Part shown: positions 33,885 through 45,032 of the stretch, in pieces
Layout: every line of letters begins with the position of its first letter
Numbering within the stretch: position 1 is the first letter of the stretch
DNA from: Eunapius fragilis
Lineage: Eukaryota; Porifera; Demospongiae; Spongillida; Spongillidae
Direction: 5' to 3'
Assembly: GCA_963681505.1 (NCBI GenBank)
Contig: OY811990.1
Span: 5,262,708 to 5,326,707, forward strand
DNA length: 64,000 nt
Made by a program: the position numbers and the translations under genes
The notes under the pieces: model-generated
The model's database searches: none
What the model saw: the letters and a program-made list of their open reading frames with translations, nothing else
Told to the model about the DNA's origin: nothing

Positions 33885-35360
33885 AATGGCATCATAGATA
33901 GTATAATACATGGATTGGAAAAGAGAGAGATTACGGAGTTTCATGCGCGTTTCGACTTCCGTAAACTATACAGTCTACTGAATGTCTATAGGTGTTATTC
34001 GAAGTGCACTTTCCTCTGTATTGGAGGACGAAGGGTTACTAGGCCTTCCCTTCTTGTTGATGCCGATAGCCTTTTTACAGTTCTGAGCCTTTCTTTCCGC
34101 GCTGGGCAGGCAACTCTAGGGTCATTGTACATCTATACCAAATAATTTGTAGTTCGTGGATTGTAAAGGTTTCGTCAAAAAAAAGTGATCATTTGTATCA
34201 CAGAATACGCGTATGCTTGGCTCTAACTTCGCGTGCAATCGTTCTCAAGCCTTAAAAATGCCCCAGAGCAATACTTGCTGCTATACAGCAAGTGACAGGA
34301 CATAAGACGTGTTTTAAAGTTCTTGTGTTCAATGAGGAAAATTACACAACCAAATACATGGGCGGTCTAGGACCGTGTCCTAATCTGATACGTAGACAAT
34401 TCAGTGGCGGATCCGGGGGGGTCCAGGGTGTCTGGACCCCCCCCCCCTCGAACCTGAATATGAATATAATTAGCATATGACGTGTCGCACGTGAGATATA
34501 CACTTCTACGGAGTGCACTTCCTGAAGTTGCTAAATAGCTTATTCTTATTGCTTATTCATTGGTTAGTACTTTCTATAAATTGCGAGATACGTAGTAGGC
34601 TGGTATTTATACGTAAGGTAAATGTATTCCAAAATGCTAACCCACGGTTGCAAAATAGAGCATTCTTTCCGCAGTTATTTTGATTCGTGCTCTATTATTA
34701 GTACCCATCAAGGTTGAATGCACCTTGCTGCAAGACCATTACAAATTTAAATTTTAAATTATAAATTTTAACAAAGAAACTAAGACTAAGCCGGCGCATG
34801 TAACGTACAATGCAAATCTGCGCCGGACGAAACACACTAGCCGTTTAAATCCGCAAAACCACAATAGCCTGTAAAAACACAGCCATTTAAATCCATAAGA
34901 CTACAATAGCCTGGAAACCCGGCAGAATGTAACGGAGTGTCACTCATTGATTGGTGTTAATTGCTATAGTTTCCAATCCCCGGCCCCCTTACATGTACAA
35001 TCTGTGGAAAAATTGGAGTGCCCACCACAAAATTTTTCGCGCGCTTCGCGCGCGCCCCTCCTCCTCATCAATTATTCATGTCGGACCCCCCCCCTCGCCA
35101 AAATCCTGCATCCGCCCCTGGTGACATACAATACAAACAACTTACCTTCCTTCTTGTTGGTACCACAGACTATTTGATGTACGTTAAAGTATGACAACAC
35201 CTAAACGAAACCCTGTTTGACAAAACTCACAACTATTTCAAACGCCTCAAAAACGAGTCACGGAGTAGATGCGGGAAGTGACGTCACGTACGTATTAATG
35301 TACAGCGTTTCCAATCCATGGATCCATGTATTATACTATCTATGATGGCATAGCTTTTCT
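33885..35360. repeat. Region bounded by a 26-bp inverted repeat, containing hAT-like ends
   Basis: CATCATAGATAGTATAATAC near 33893 recurs inverted near 35330. Inside, CAGTGGCGGATCCGG (about 34403) and the inverse ATCCGCCCCTG (about 35110–35120) resemble hAT-type MITE termini, with C/G homopolymer runs next to them. No transposase is visible. An open frame at 33882–34145 has no domain. Confidence 0.45.
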
Positions 35361-35591
35361 AGACAGTAATTATTTCATAAGGGAATGACCTTTTTTGGTA
35401 TTAATTAAAATTAGCCTCCTGGGAATTTTGGCGGGCTATTCGACGTTGTGCCGCAAACCACATGCCCCCCCCCCCCCCCCCCCCTCCCTCCACACGCAAA
35501 CTAAACACCCCAAGCCACCCCCACCGTTACCACTGGTGCGGATATAGATCCAAACCGCTTCACCCTACTTATGACATGCACTGTTCAATCA

Positions 35592-36990
35592 TTGCAAACT
35601 GCAATACGTCAGCGAAAATGGTCACGTGCGAGTTTACCGATCATTGTTAATTTATCCATCATCTAGATTCTGATAAGAAACAGAATCTGGATCACTTACT
35701 GGTAACTTGAAGAAATTTGTTTGGATAAAAGTAGCTTTTTGCCCGCCACAATAAGTTCAGCATTTCTAAATTGCTGTGCATGCTATAGTAGTTCATTGGG
35801 CATTTTACTAAGCATATATGACGCACTTCGGACCACACGGTGTTCCGCTAGAGTTTTGGAGTCCCGAAAGACTGTTCGCCGAGGTACTTCCTGATGAAGA
35901 AACTTGTCTGAATGGTGCAAAAACTGCAGAATAATTGCGAGATCTATGTCATGTGGACAGTGTCGCAGGCCAACGACATTAGAAAAACGTGCTAGCATTG
36001 ATGGATGCATGTAAGGAAATCTGCCGGTGCATGTATACACATGCAGTATCATTGTATATAACAGTGAATGTCACCCCTTGTAGATGGCGCTGCACCTGCC
36101 GAAAAACAAGATCTATTCGGCATAACTCCTGGTTTTCACGGAGCCATCTTTCCCTTAAGCAGATTCTACAGCTTACATTTTATTGGAGTGAAGATATCGG
36201 CGTAACTGCAGTGATGCGGTGGACAGGATTGTCAAAACCAACAGTGATCGATTGGTTCAATTTTTGCCGTGAAGTTTGCGCTGAATTCATGGAGAAACAT
36301 CACGAAATGTTAGGCGGTCCAGGAACTATTGTAGAAGTGGATGAAGCCAAATTTGGAAAGCGCAAGTACAATCGGGGGAGATACAGGGAGGGAAAATGGG
36401 TACTTGGAGGCATTGAAAGGGGAACTGATAAAATTTTCTTCACTGTTGTTCCGACTAGAGATGCAGCAACTCTTGTGCCTATTATTACACAGTATGTACT
36501 ACCAGGGACTGAAATACATACGGACGAGTGGCGGAGTTATGCACAATTGAATGCTTCCGGTTTCATACATAAAACCGTCAATCACTCAGTTACCTTTGTT
36601 GACCCTGCATGCGGGGCGTATAAGCAAACCATCGAGTCTACTTGGGCCCAAGCTAAAAGCAAGTATAAAAGGATGCATGGAACATCAAATGAACTATTCT
36701 CCTCGTACTTGATAGAGTACCTTTGGAGACGAAAGTACGGGAAAGAAACACCCTTTGCAATGTTTATAAACTGCTTAACTTAAGTGTATAAGTGTGCATA
36801 GTGTCTGAAATAAATGCCATGCATCTGCTTGTCTGTTTGCTTGCACTGATTGCTGTACTTTTCATGCCTTACACTAACTTCGCAGTAAAAGCACATGTGA
36901 ACAAAAATACGCACGCAGAATGATATAAAAATTAATAATGATCGGTAAACTCGCACGTGACCATTTTCGCTGACGTATTGCAGTTTGCAA
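35592..36990 (+). mobile_element. Merlin-type DNA transposon with 60-bp terminal inverted repeats
   Basis: The left end TTGCAAACTGCAATACGTCA (35592–35651) is repeated inverted at 36931–36990 with one obvious mismatch in about 60 bp. The transposase (below) lies between them. Merlin elements are eukaryotic relatives of IS1016/IS1595. I do not see the expected 8–9-bp target duplication. Confidence 0.85.
35818..36783 (+). CDS. Merlin transposase (IS1595/ISXO2-like DDE), one intron and one frameshift
   Basis: The main exon (36083–36783) starts after CCCCTTGTAG and encodes the IS1595-type domain: WRCTCRKTRSIRHNSWF, then IVEVDEAKFGKRK (first D), IHTDEWRSY (second D) and TIESTWAQAKSKYKR (E). The catalytic triad is intact. 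A short intron (about 36010–36082, donor AT|GTAAGG) joins in frame to an upstream part with WCKNCRIIARSMSCGQC, a zinc-binding piece usual at the N terminus. The probable start is ATG at 35818 (MTHFGPHGVPLEFWSPERLF). Between that start and WCKNC the frame shifts once, near 35900, so this copy would make no full protein unless the shift is an error. Stop TAA at 36781–36783. Confidence 0.85.
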
Positions 36991-37142
36991 ATTACCATGC
37001 TTTAGACAGTACGTTTGCTTGTGACAGTCACTTCGAGACCCGGTTCGATTGCGATGCACGTAACAAATGGCATGTACATACATTAAAATGGTCCAATTTG
37101 CAAAGATAACAGTATGTATAGATAAACACACAAACACACATT

Positions 37143-37146
<4 letters not shown>

Positions 37147-37220
<74 letters not shown>
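37147..37220. repeat. (CA)n microsatellite at the 3' end of a retroelement fragment
   Basis: About 70 bp of CA lie directly beyond the 3' end of the minus-strand fragment at 37240–37671. Confidence 0.95.
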
Positions 37221-37225
<5 letters not shown>

Positions 37226-37239
37226 ACATCTCAACATGT

Positions 37240-37671
37240 ACATGTAAGGTCCGGTAGTCCAGCTCCATCATCAAATCCTGTTCCACTTCTCCATTTGGTT
37301 CTGGATCCTCGAAGACATACCTTGGTTGCCCTCAGAATGGCAATAGACAGCCTGGCTCTTATCCATCAGCATAGGTTTTTTTTCCATTTTTGAGCTATTT
37401 TGTCAGCAAGGAGTTGAAACATTCTGCTTCTCGGCCCAAAACTCCATCAACGGATACAACTAGTGGTGTAAAATGAAGCACACCATGCTTCTGCTGCATC
37501 ATTGTATTTTCTCTTCTTTTCTTCTTCAGCTGACAATAGGACAGAGGCAACATCGCGGTGTAAATACGACGGAGCGTCAGTGTCAATGACACGTATATCA
37601 AACAACGCAACCGTCTGTGACTGCCATACCCCTCTAATACTAAGATCCGCAACCAGAGAAGGTATTTTCAT
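37240..37671 (-). pseudogene. C-terminal fragment of an R2-like retrotransposon (restriction-like endonuclease), frameshifted
   Basis: LVADLSIRGVWQSQTVALFD, IRVIDTDAPSYLHRDVASVL and EEEKKRKYNDAAEA align with the better copy at 43748–44470. The frame shifts near 37460 to continue as VVSVDGVLGREAE, then an in-frame stop follows NLC. ATKVCLRGSRTKWRSG closes the match. It is truncated before the zinc knuckle. Confidence 0.75.
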
Positions 37672-38110
37672 TTCTTTAAAATGTTCCTATCCCGAGTTAT
37701 GCGTGGTAAGAACAAGAAGAACAAGAAAAACGTTGGACTGGGTACGAGTTTGGAAAATAGTTTTTTTTCTCTACAACCACGCGGTTTTGTGACATCAAAC
37801 AAAACGAAATGCTTGTTGTTGCCTTCTTGTACGATGACGACAACAAGGTAGGCCATCCGCTCGTCGGGAGTCTGACTCTTGTTAGAAGCGGGTCGCGTTT
37901 TTTCATAATCGGCCGGGGTCAAATCCTAACGTAACTCTCGATACGCACATGGAAAAGTAGCAACAGTAAAGGAACGTTAATTTCCCAGCTGTCATACTCA
38001 TAGCGCCACCACGTGGTCGAATATAAAAAGCTATAGTGGCCTTCCTTATACGCTTAACCTTCAGTGATGCCTTAGGTTTTCAGGAAACAAAAACACGTAG
38101 TTACGTAATA
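37672..38110. other. No supported gene
   Basis: A minus frame at 37922–37668 (MTPADYEKTRPASNKSQTPD start) is open but has no recognised domain. Confidence 0.3.
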
Positions 38111-38111
38111 T

Positions 38112-38540
38112 ATAGATGATTTCGTTAAAAAAAGGGGGCTTGCTAGCTGTACCGTATGTACCATAATTGTACCGTACGGTAATTTGGTGTACTTATATGG
38201 TGAGCTCGCCCCCTTTTAATAATTCGCCGAAATCATCTATAGGACAGAGATAATATGGGACAGTGTCCAGCAGAATCACCCTTCTGGCTAGTTTTTCAAG
38301 TTTTCAAATTTTTTTAATTTTCCTTGAACACCCATGAGCTTCTGTCAAACCTTACGCATCCTAAATTGGACTATCCATCACAAAGTTATTAGGCACTGAA
38401 TTTATAATTAGCCATACATTTCAATGCGAGCGTTACTTTTCTTTTGCTTGTTCTGGAAATTTTGAAAAAGTACCATAAGGGTGATTTAGCTGGACACTGT
38501 CCCATTTACATGTAATTATATTATCTCTGTATAGGACTAC
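38112..38540. repeat. Two abutting foldback elements
   Basis: The first (38112–38241) has ATAGATGATTTCG and GGGGGC arms inverted as GCCCCC and CGAAATCATCTAT. The second (about 38241–38537) has GGACAGAGATAATATGGGAC and GTGTCCAGC arms inverted as GCTGGACACTGTCCC and ATTATCTCTGTATAGG. They meet at TCTATAGGACAGAG. Confidence 0.75.
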
Positions 38541-39575
38541 TCCAGACCATAAACTTCAAACGGCTTAGTATCGATCCCAAAACATGCGCTCCTATATAGT
38601 CCCAAACAAAGAACATACGGGCCAAATGTGCGTGCCTGTTAAGTTCGTTACTTTTTCCAACGCGGCCAGAACTGAACGCCCTAATCTACTGTCACGGGCA
38701 TTTATTCAACTGAACAAGGTACCCTCATGACCAAAGGTGCCCCAGGAACACAGGGAAAGAAGCCTATGGGCATGAGAACCTGGTAGAAAGTTACCTTGAT
38801 CATAATAGCATCATCTGAAATGAGTCAAACAATATCTTCCTATCTTACATTCAGAGTAACAATGGAGATGTGGCTAAAAATTCCATCAACCTGAAGAGTG
38901 ATAGGTTATCGTGTTATCCCATCATGGGCCTTCTTTCAAACTTACGTTCCCTTATTTATGGTATTTAAAAATGAACTTTACCTCATACATTTCTATGGAC
39001 GCGTGTGCGGGAAATATGACGGACGTTTGCAAAATTGGCCAGGAGTCAGTCGGCCATTCAGTTTACTTCCTTTAATAGGTTTTGGTAGCAGGCTTTGCTC
39101 TTTTGTTGACATCTGTAATTTTAAAAGGGAGTACGTACTCTGTGTTGTAGTGTCCCCGTACCTACCAAAGTGTGTGGGAGGTCAGAAGTGGTGCCCGTAC
39201 CTCCGTTTAAGCTGCTAGCGCTTATCTGGACAGTCCAACGAATCTCACTACCTCCATATGTGGTAGATTAGGTGTGACAGAGAACCTTGAAGCATGTAGT
39301 TTGGGCATCTAACGTAGGGTTAGAGCGGGTTAACCGATAGTGTAGCAACCTCCCCAAGAACGGCGACCACCTCAACAGACCGTACTAGTCGTCATATAGA
39401 GTTGGCAGTGTCCAGATTAGCCGTTAGATGTGGTAAAAGAGAAGTGTAAAATGTGTGTGGTGTGGACCTGTTGTGTGTACGAGCTAGCTATATAATAGAT
39501 ACTGGAGTTATATATAGCTAGGTCCCTAAACGCATTGTCTTTGAATGAACTATGAATGATTTCTTTTTTATTTAG
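38541..39575. other. No supported gene upstream of the kelch exons
   Basis: First exons of the kelch gene were sought here and not found. A plus frame at 38898–39218 has no domain. Confidence 0.3.
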
Positions 39576-40192
39576 AACACAGAAATATTTAGTTTCGAAA
39601 GATGTGAACAAGTACCTGTGCAAGGTGGTCGAGGGTATGGTGGTGGTGTTGTGGAGGTGGATGGTGTGGTTATGTGGGGAGGAACAGAAGCAGTGTACAG
39701 GTTGGACGAGGTCAGGTCACAGTGGATGAGATTGGTTGATAATGAGGTGGGGACCACACTAGCTGTATATGGAGGAGTGTTAGTGTCTGTCGGTGGTTGG
39801 ATGAGTGCTGGTGTGTATAGTAAGGAGGTGAAAGTATGGAGGGGAGGGATGTGGACCTCCATGCCTGAGATGTTGGTAGGGTGTAGTAGGCCATGTGTGG
39901 TTAGTGTAAGTGGAGGTGGTCTGCTGGTAATGGGAGGGAGGGGCGAAAAGCTTAAGCCCTTGAATGTTGTTCAGATATTTGATGGTCATGCATGGTGCAT
40001 GGGACCACCACTTCCTCAGCCATGTTGGGCCATGTCTGCAGTGGTCCATGGAGACCTGGTGTTTGCGATGGGAGGCAGGGGCATGGAGCGGGCGGTGTGG
40101 TCTGCCAATATCACTGACCTGGTGAGCCACTGAACATTGTGTAGCATCTCTGTCCTTGTGTGTAGCTACACCACGCTATACTACTACTACTA

Positions 40193-40248
<56 letters not shown>

Positions 40249-40762
40249 GCGATAAACATCCATGCTCAGCATACACACATGCATACGGTCCACACCATGC
40301 CCACAGTAGACGTGGATGCGCACACCAACAACTCAAGGCACACACGCCATGTATGCAGACATTAGTGTGTTGTGTGTACTTATTGCTTGACAGCTGTTTT
40401 GTTATTGTGTTACCATCTCCACCTACACACATGCATCCACACATGCTCACTAGACTACTGCACACACTCATGACAAACAGCCATCTGTCTGGAGAGAGCT
40501 ACCAGATGTACCATACTACTGCTCATCTGTATGTGTGGTTGATGGTGTGCTACTAGCCATTGGAGGAGAAGAGGGTAGTTATTATGGATCAAAGATGTCT
40601 GCCATCCATGCCTTCCACCATGTTGATCAGAAATGGCAGCATTGTGGAAACTTGCCATTTGAGTGCTCATGGGTGAGCACACTACTTTTGTCAGGAGGAA
40701 GGCTGTTGGTGGTTGACGGAGACAGTCAGCAGATGTTGAAGATCACTGTGGAAGGTTGGTAG
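39576..40762 (+). CDS. Kelch-propeller protein, two terminal exons (5' part missing)
   Basis: Exon 39576–40121 follows TTTTTTATTTAG, and exon 40481–40762 follows ATGACAAACAG; both are phase 0 and join as ITDLPSVWRELPDVPYYCS. About six kelch-type blades are seen, each with a hydrophobic strand and a double glycine: VVEVDGVVMWGG, TLAVYGGVLVSVGG, VVSVSGGGLLVMGG, AVVHGDLVFAMGG, VCVVDGVLLAIGG and LLLSGGRLLVVDG. This would form one β-propeller used for protein binding. It ends VEGW-stop (TAG). No BTB, kinase or other partner domain was found upstream, so the gene is either 5'-incomplete in my reading or a truncated copy. The intron holds a (CA)n tract (40194–40246). Confidence 0.75.
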
Positions 40763-41046
40763 TTATGCTGTAATGAAACCAGGCTGTGCTAACCTGAGTA
40801 TTTTTAGGTCTGGCTAAGCTGTTCATCACAACAAGCCTAATGGAAGCAGATGAAAGGTGTGTTGAGTTATACTCAAATATATACCATGCAGTGGTATGGC
40901 TGGATGTATTTGCAACATCTCACTTCTGTACTGATTAGTTACTGAGATATGTGAAGGTTGTACCTGGGGTATGTGCTTGAAGGTTTAGGAAAAGTGTATC
41001 TCTTAGGTACCTGGGGGTGTCCAAAGGGTATGCGCCCTAAGGTGTA

Positions 41047-41327
41047 CAAGTAAATAAAAACATTCTCTAACGAGAGAGTTGTTGGTATATAGGATTGACC
41101 AATGGTGGTGTAAAAAGCATGGAAACAAGAGTGACAGAAATTTTGAAATAGGCCTATATTTAGCCCATTACTCAGGCATGCGCTGTTATTTTGTGTGTGC
41201 TAAATATATGCCTATTTCAATTTTCCAGTAAAATTTCTGTCACTCTTGTTTCCATGCTTTTTACACCACCATTGGTCAATCCTATATACCAACAACTCTC
41301 TCGTTAGAGAATGTTTTTATTTACTTG
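41047..41327. mobile_element. Full-length CATTCTCTAACGAGA-family MITE
   Basis: The 281-bp foldback starts CAAGTAAATAAAAACATTCT and ends in its complement. The arms (about 130 bp) include GGTGGTGTAAAAAGCATGG and its inverse. No clear target duplication. Confidence 0.85.
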
Positions 41328-41383
41328 TTTCATTAGTTTTTTTTTGCCCTGTCAGCAGTATCGTAGTCAATAATCAAATATCT

Positions 41384-42529
41384 TTAATTATTATCTCGAT
41401 TATTATTATTATTCTTATAAGAATTAGTAGAATGTATGATGATGTGTCCACGCCCGTGCACTCTTCTTCTTCGGGGACATCCTCTTCTCCAGCCTCCTTT
41501 CCATGCTTGCTCTGGCCAGGCGGGCCGGGGTGGCAGTGCCATGCAAGCCAGGAGGGAAGCACTGGTGATGGTGGTGGGGGCAGCACTGGTGGTGGTGGTG
41601 GGGGCAGCACTGGTGATGGTGGTGGGGGCAGCACTGGTGGTGGTGGTGGGGGCAGCACTGGTGGTGGTGGTGGGGGCAGCACTGGTGGTGGTGGTGGGGG
41701 CAGCACTGGTGGTGGTGGTGGGGGCAGCACTGGTGGTGATGGTGGGGGCAGCACTGGTAGTGGTGGTGGGGGCAGCACTGGTGGTGGTGGTGGGGGCAGC
41801 ACTGGTGGTGATGGTGGGGGCAGCACTGGTGGTGGTGGTGGTGGGGGCAGCACTGGTGGTGGTGGTGGGGGCAGCACTGGTAGTGGTGGCGGTGGGGGCA
41901 GCACTGGTGGTGGTGGTGGGGGCAGCACTGGTGATGGTGGTGGGGGCAGCACTGGTGGTGGTGGTGGGGGCAGCACTGGTGGTGGTGGTGGGGCAGCACT
42001 GGTGGTGGTGGTGGGGGCAGCACTGGTGATGGTGGTGGGGGCAGCACTGGTGGTGGTGGTGGGGGCAGCACTGGTGATGGTGGTGGGGGCAGCACTGGTG
42101 GTGGTGGTGGGGGCAGCACTGGTGGTGGTGGTGGGGGCAGCACTGGTGATGGTGGTGGGGGCAGCACTGGTGGTGGTGGTGGGGGCAGCACTGGTGGTGG
42201 TGGTGGGGGCAGCACTGGTGATGGTGGTGGGGGCAGCACTGGTGGTGGTGGTGGGGGCAGCACTGGTGGTGGTGGTGGGGGCAGCACTGGTGATGGTGGT
42301 GGGGGCAGCACTGGTGGTGGTGGTGGGGGCAGCACTGGTGGTGGTGGTGGGGGCAGCACTGGTGGTGGTGGTGGGGGCAGCACTGGTGGTGGTGGTGGTG
42401 GCAGGAGAGCAGCGCTGCTTCAGGAGGTGGTGGGGTGAAGGGGAGAGGAGTCGGAGGATGAATGTAGTCATCCTCTTCCTCCTCCGACCCCTTGTTGGTT
42501 AAAAAACCTCTGAGGTCTTCAGCTGCCAT
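41384..42529 (-). CDS. Uncertain ORF containing a 24-bp minisatellite
   Basis: On the minus strand an ATG at 42529 opens MAAEDLRGFLTNKGSEEEED, an acidic leader that looks more protein-like than the repeat. It then enters the minisatellite (about 41560–42400), which reads as HHHHQCCP, then, after unit-length changes, as other low-complexity frames. Another acidic stretch (EEDVPEEEECTGVD) follows on the far side in a different frame. It may be a real gene with a coding repeat or a chance frame; I cannot decide. Confidence 0.25.
   Translation of the reverse strand: MAAEDLRGFLTNKGSEEEEDDYIHPPTPLPFTPPPPEAALLSCHHHHHQCCPHHHHQCCPHHHHQCCPHHHHQCCPHHHHQCCPHHHHQCCPHHHHQCCPHHHHQCCPHHHHQCCPHHHHQCCPHHHHQCCPHHHHQCCPHHHHQCCPHHHHQCCPHHHHQCCPHHHHQCCPHHHHQCCPTTTTSAAPTTTTSAAPTTITSAAPTTTTSAAPTATTTSAAPTTTTSAAPTTTTTSAAPTITTSAAPTTTTSAAPTTTTSAAPTITTSAAPTTTTSAAPTTTTSAAPTTTTSAAPTTTTSAAPTTITSAAPTTTTSAAPTTITSASLLACMALPPRPAWPEQAWKGGWRRGCPRRRRVHGRGHIIIHSTNSYKNNNNNRDNN
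41560..42400 (+). repeat. 24-bp G-rich minisatellite, about 35 copies
   Basis: The unit is GGGGGCAGCACTGGTGGTGG plus TGGT, with A-for-G variants (GGTGATGG, GGTAGTGG) and a few units with extra or missing bases. The variants form a regular order in the right half (one GATGG unit after each two plain units). Confidence 0.95.
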
Positions 42530-42998
42530 CTACATGTACGTGACAGAGAGTATGATTAAATTTTTACCTCTTTCTTTTTTCAAGCAAAGTGCAAAGCCTA
42601 GAATCAACATAGTATTAAATTTTTACCTCTTTTTGCAAAGTGCACTATTCAGCGGGTGAGTTACTTTTATATCTTGCAAAGCCTTAACACATGTGTAGAC
42701 TGCAGTGCTAAAAATCTATTGGTCCAATTCCATCATATAAATGACAGGGAGGGAAGGGGTGTATGTGTATCAGTTGTGCTAAAATTATATAGGTCAAACT
42801 TGATCCAGTAAAACTGCTCCCATCTAAACATGGAAGTGTAGCCTACATGCAATTGATGGATAGTGTGGGAACTCATTGCTACATGGCTCAGTGTAGATCG
42901 ATAAGTAAGGAAGCCTTATCAGATTAAAACAATAGACACTACTGTAGTCACCATGCATGCTTTACATGTGAAGTGAATGGTTTTGTGCAGATCCGTGC
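42530..42998. other. No feature recognised
   Basis: AT-rich sequence. TAAATTTTTACCTCTTT occurs twice (about 42557 and 42612) as a small direct repeat. Confidence 0.4.
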
Positions 42999-43002
42999 TG
43001 TA

Positions 43003-43092
43003 CATAGTCGGGCGGGCCCTACTACCGCGTTTGGTCAGGTAGTAGGGTGACAAGCCCGACCAAACGCGGTAGTAGGGCCGCCCGACTATGCT
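43003..43092. repeat. Palindromic element
   Basis: CATAGTCGGGCGG…CTACTACCGCGTTTGGTC is inverted as GACCAAACGCGGTAGTAGGG…CGACTATG. The small loop contains a second copy of GTAGTAGGG. Confidence 0.85.
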
Positions 43093-43159
43093 CTACAAAT
43101 GTTGCACGCACAGCTTTTTAATACAATATGCCATAACATACCTTTGGGTGGTAGTGGTA

Positions 43160-43637
43160 GTTCTGTGACCCCTGCGGTACCGCGTCCTCTCGGAAGCACA
43201 TTTAGCCAATCGGACAGCGGGGTCATTCCAATACCGACTCCTTTTATATGCTTTAAATGGCAGCTGAATAGTCCTCGTATTTCTGCCTGTTAGCAGCGCG
43301 GTTTCCCTCGAGGTCCTCTTCATATCGCCGCCTTTTAGCAGCACGGTTCTCCTCGAGTTAGTTAGTGCGTTGTAGTTGTCAGATGCCATTTTCTTATCGC
43401 GATCGGCCTTGTAGCTGTCGCACACAGAGGCCTTCTTCTTTTTGGGATCGGCCTTGTAGCTGTCGCGAAAGAGGCCTTCTTCTTTTTGGGATCGGCCTTG
43501 TAGCTGTCGCCAACAGAGGCCTTCTTTTTTTCGGGATTGGCCTTGTAGAGCGCTCGGTCTTTAGCTTTGTTCTCGTCTTGCTTTTGGAGGTATTCCGCTC
43601 GTTGCTTAGATCTCTTCTTTTGATTACACGAAGGCAT
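43160..43637 (-). pseudogene. Basic repeat-containing transposon-type ORF, N-terminal part, frameshifted
   Basis: ATG at 43637 opens MPSCNQKKRSKQRAEYLQ, followed by about four 15-residue repeats of the form YKADPKKKKASVxDS (45-bp units). A frameshift near 43460–43470 moves to the frame ending SRYWNDPAVRLAKCASERTR and YRRGHR. A related leader is at 29748. Lysine-rich arrays of this kind precede the main domains of some large eukaryotic mobile-element proteins (I suspect Helitron-like), but no diagnostic domain is present here. Confidence 0.45.
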
Positions 43638-43747
43638 TTTTAGAATATTAAAACAACTTCACTAGCCAAAGTAACAACTAAACTAGCCAAAGTAACAACT
43701 AAACTGCGATAGGAACATTACATCAATAAATTTAGTGCAGGTAATGG

Positions 43748-44470
43748 TTAACAGTGCTACCTACCACAGATCATCATTTTGACCTTTCTGCTACCGAGTT
43801 TCGTGATGCTTTAACAGTCAGATATCATAGACCCCTTTTGAAGATGCCAGCAACATGTGATGGATGTGGTGCAGCCTTTAGTTATGAACATGCCCTGGAC
43901 TGTAAGAAAGGGGGTCTCATTACCAGACGTCACAATGAAGTAAGAGACACTCTTGGTGACCTGTCATCTATTGTTTATAAGGACATTATCAGGGAACCAG
44001 TGATACAAGAGGCATGTGAAGTAGCAGGCGAACCCTCCTTAATAGCTGACCTTGGTGTACGAGGGGTTTGGCAGCCTCAGGCTCAAGCACTTTTTGATGT
44101 ACGTGTGATAGACACTGATGCACCCTTTCATGTTCAAAGAAGTGTGGCAGCAGTCCTAGCATCAGCTGAAACAGAAAAAAAGAAAAAATACAACAATGCA
44201 GCTATTGCTAGACGAGCCTCATTTGCACCATTTGTGGTATCAGTTGATGGTGCCTTGGGATGTGAAGCAACCAACTATCTTGAACACCTCTCTGAGCACA
44301 TCTGCATGAAATGGGGAAAGGCCTATGGAGAAGTGATGGGATGGCTAAGGGCCAGTTTGTCATTTGCAATCATTAGAGCCACTGATTTGTGTCTCCGGGG
44401 ATCTCGTATCAGATGGAGGAGTGTTAAGGATATGGCTGATGGCATAGGACTTCCCTATATAGTAGAATAG
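43748..44470 (+). pseudogene. C-terminal part of an R2-like non-LTR retrotransposon (zinc knuckle + restriction-like endonuclease)
   Basis: The frame is open from the codons for WLTVLP (43748) to TAG at 44468–44470, preceded by a stop, so the reverse transcriptase is missing. It contains a CCHC knuckle (CDGCGAAFSYEHALDC), then RHNEVRD, LIADLGVRG, FDVRVIDTD and EKKKKY. This is the spacing of the R2-class restriction-like endonuclease (RHD/N, D, D, K). The tail ends with ATDLCLRGSRIRWRS. R2-class elements cut one chromosomal strand with this domain and prime reverse transcription there. A second, worse copy is at 37240–37671. The clade (R2, NeSL, Utopia and others) cannot be fixed without the reverse transcriptase. 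Confidence 0.75.
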
Positions 44471-44791
44471 TTAGTTCTTCCAATAATATTTCCCAGTATT
44501 TCCTTTTATTTCATTTCTTCTCTGGTATGATGGATTCTATACTTACTTAATTATTCTATGTATGTATTCCTTGTTTATTTATTTATTTATGGTATTTATA
44601 CTGCCTAAAATTATTAATAAAAATCTATTATATATCATTATTAATAGAACTTAATATATATGTGTCTACATGACATGTAAGGATAACGTGCCGGTAAATT
44701 TCGAAGCGATTGGAACTATTGCCGTTCTTTAAAACCGTTCACAGCTGGAGTTATACCGTCCTAAGAAGAAGAAGAAGAAGAAGAAGAAGAA

Positions 44792-44991
44792 NNNNNNNNN
44801 NNNNNNNNNNNNNNNNNNNNNNNNNNNNNNNNNNNNNNNNNNNNNNNNNNNNNNNNNNNNNNNNNNNNNNNNNNNNNNNNNNNNNNNNNNNNNNNNNNNN
44901 NNNNNNNNNNNNNNNNNNNNNNNNNNNNNNNNNNNNNNNNNNNNNNNNNNNNNNNNNNNNNNNNNNNNNNNNNNNNNNNNNNNNNNNNNNN
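44792..44991. other. Assembly gap (200 N)
   Basis: Exactly 200 unknown bases, a default gap size, entered through a (GAA)n repeat. True length is unknown. Confidence 0.99.
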
Positions 44992-45032
44992 GTATAATCG
45001 ATAAAAAAAATGATAATTAAAAAATAGAGGAA

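Noticed and set aside
36874..37393. Cysteine/valine and threonine/histidine repeat frames
   Set aside because: Translation of the CA/TG microsatellite at 37147–37220.
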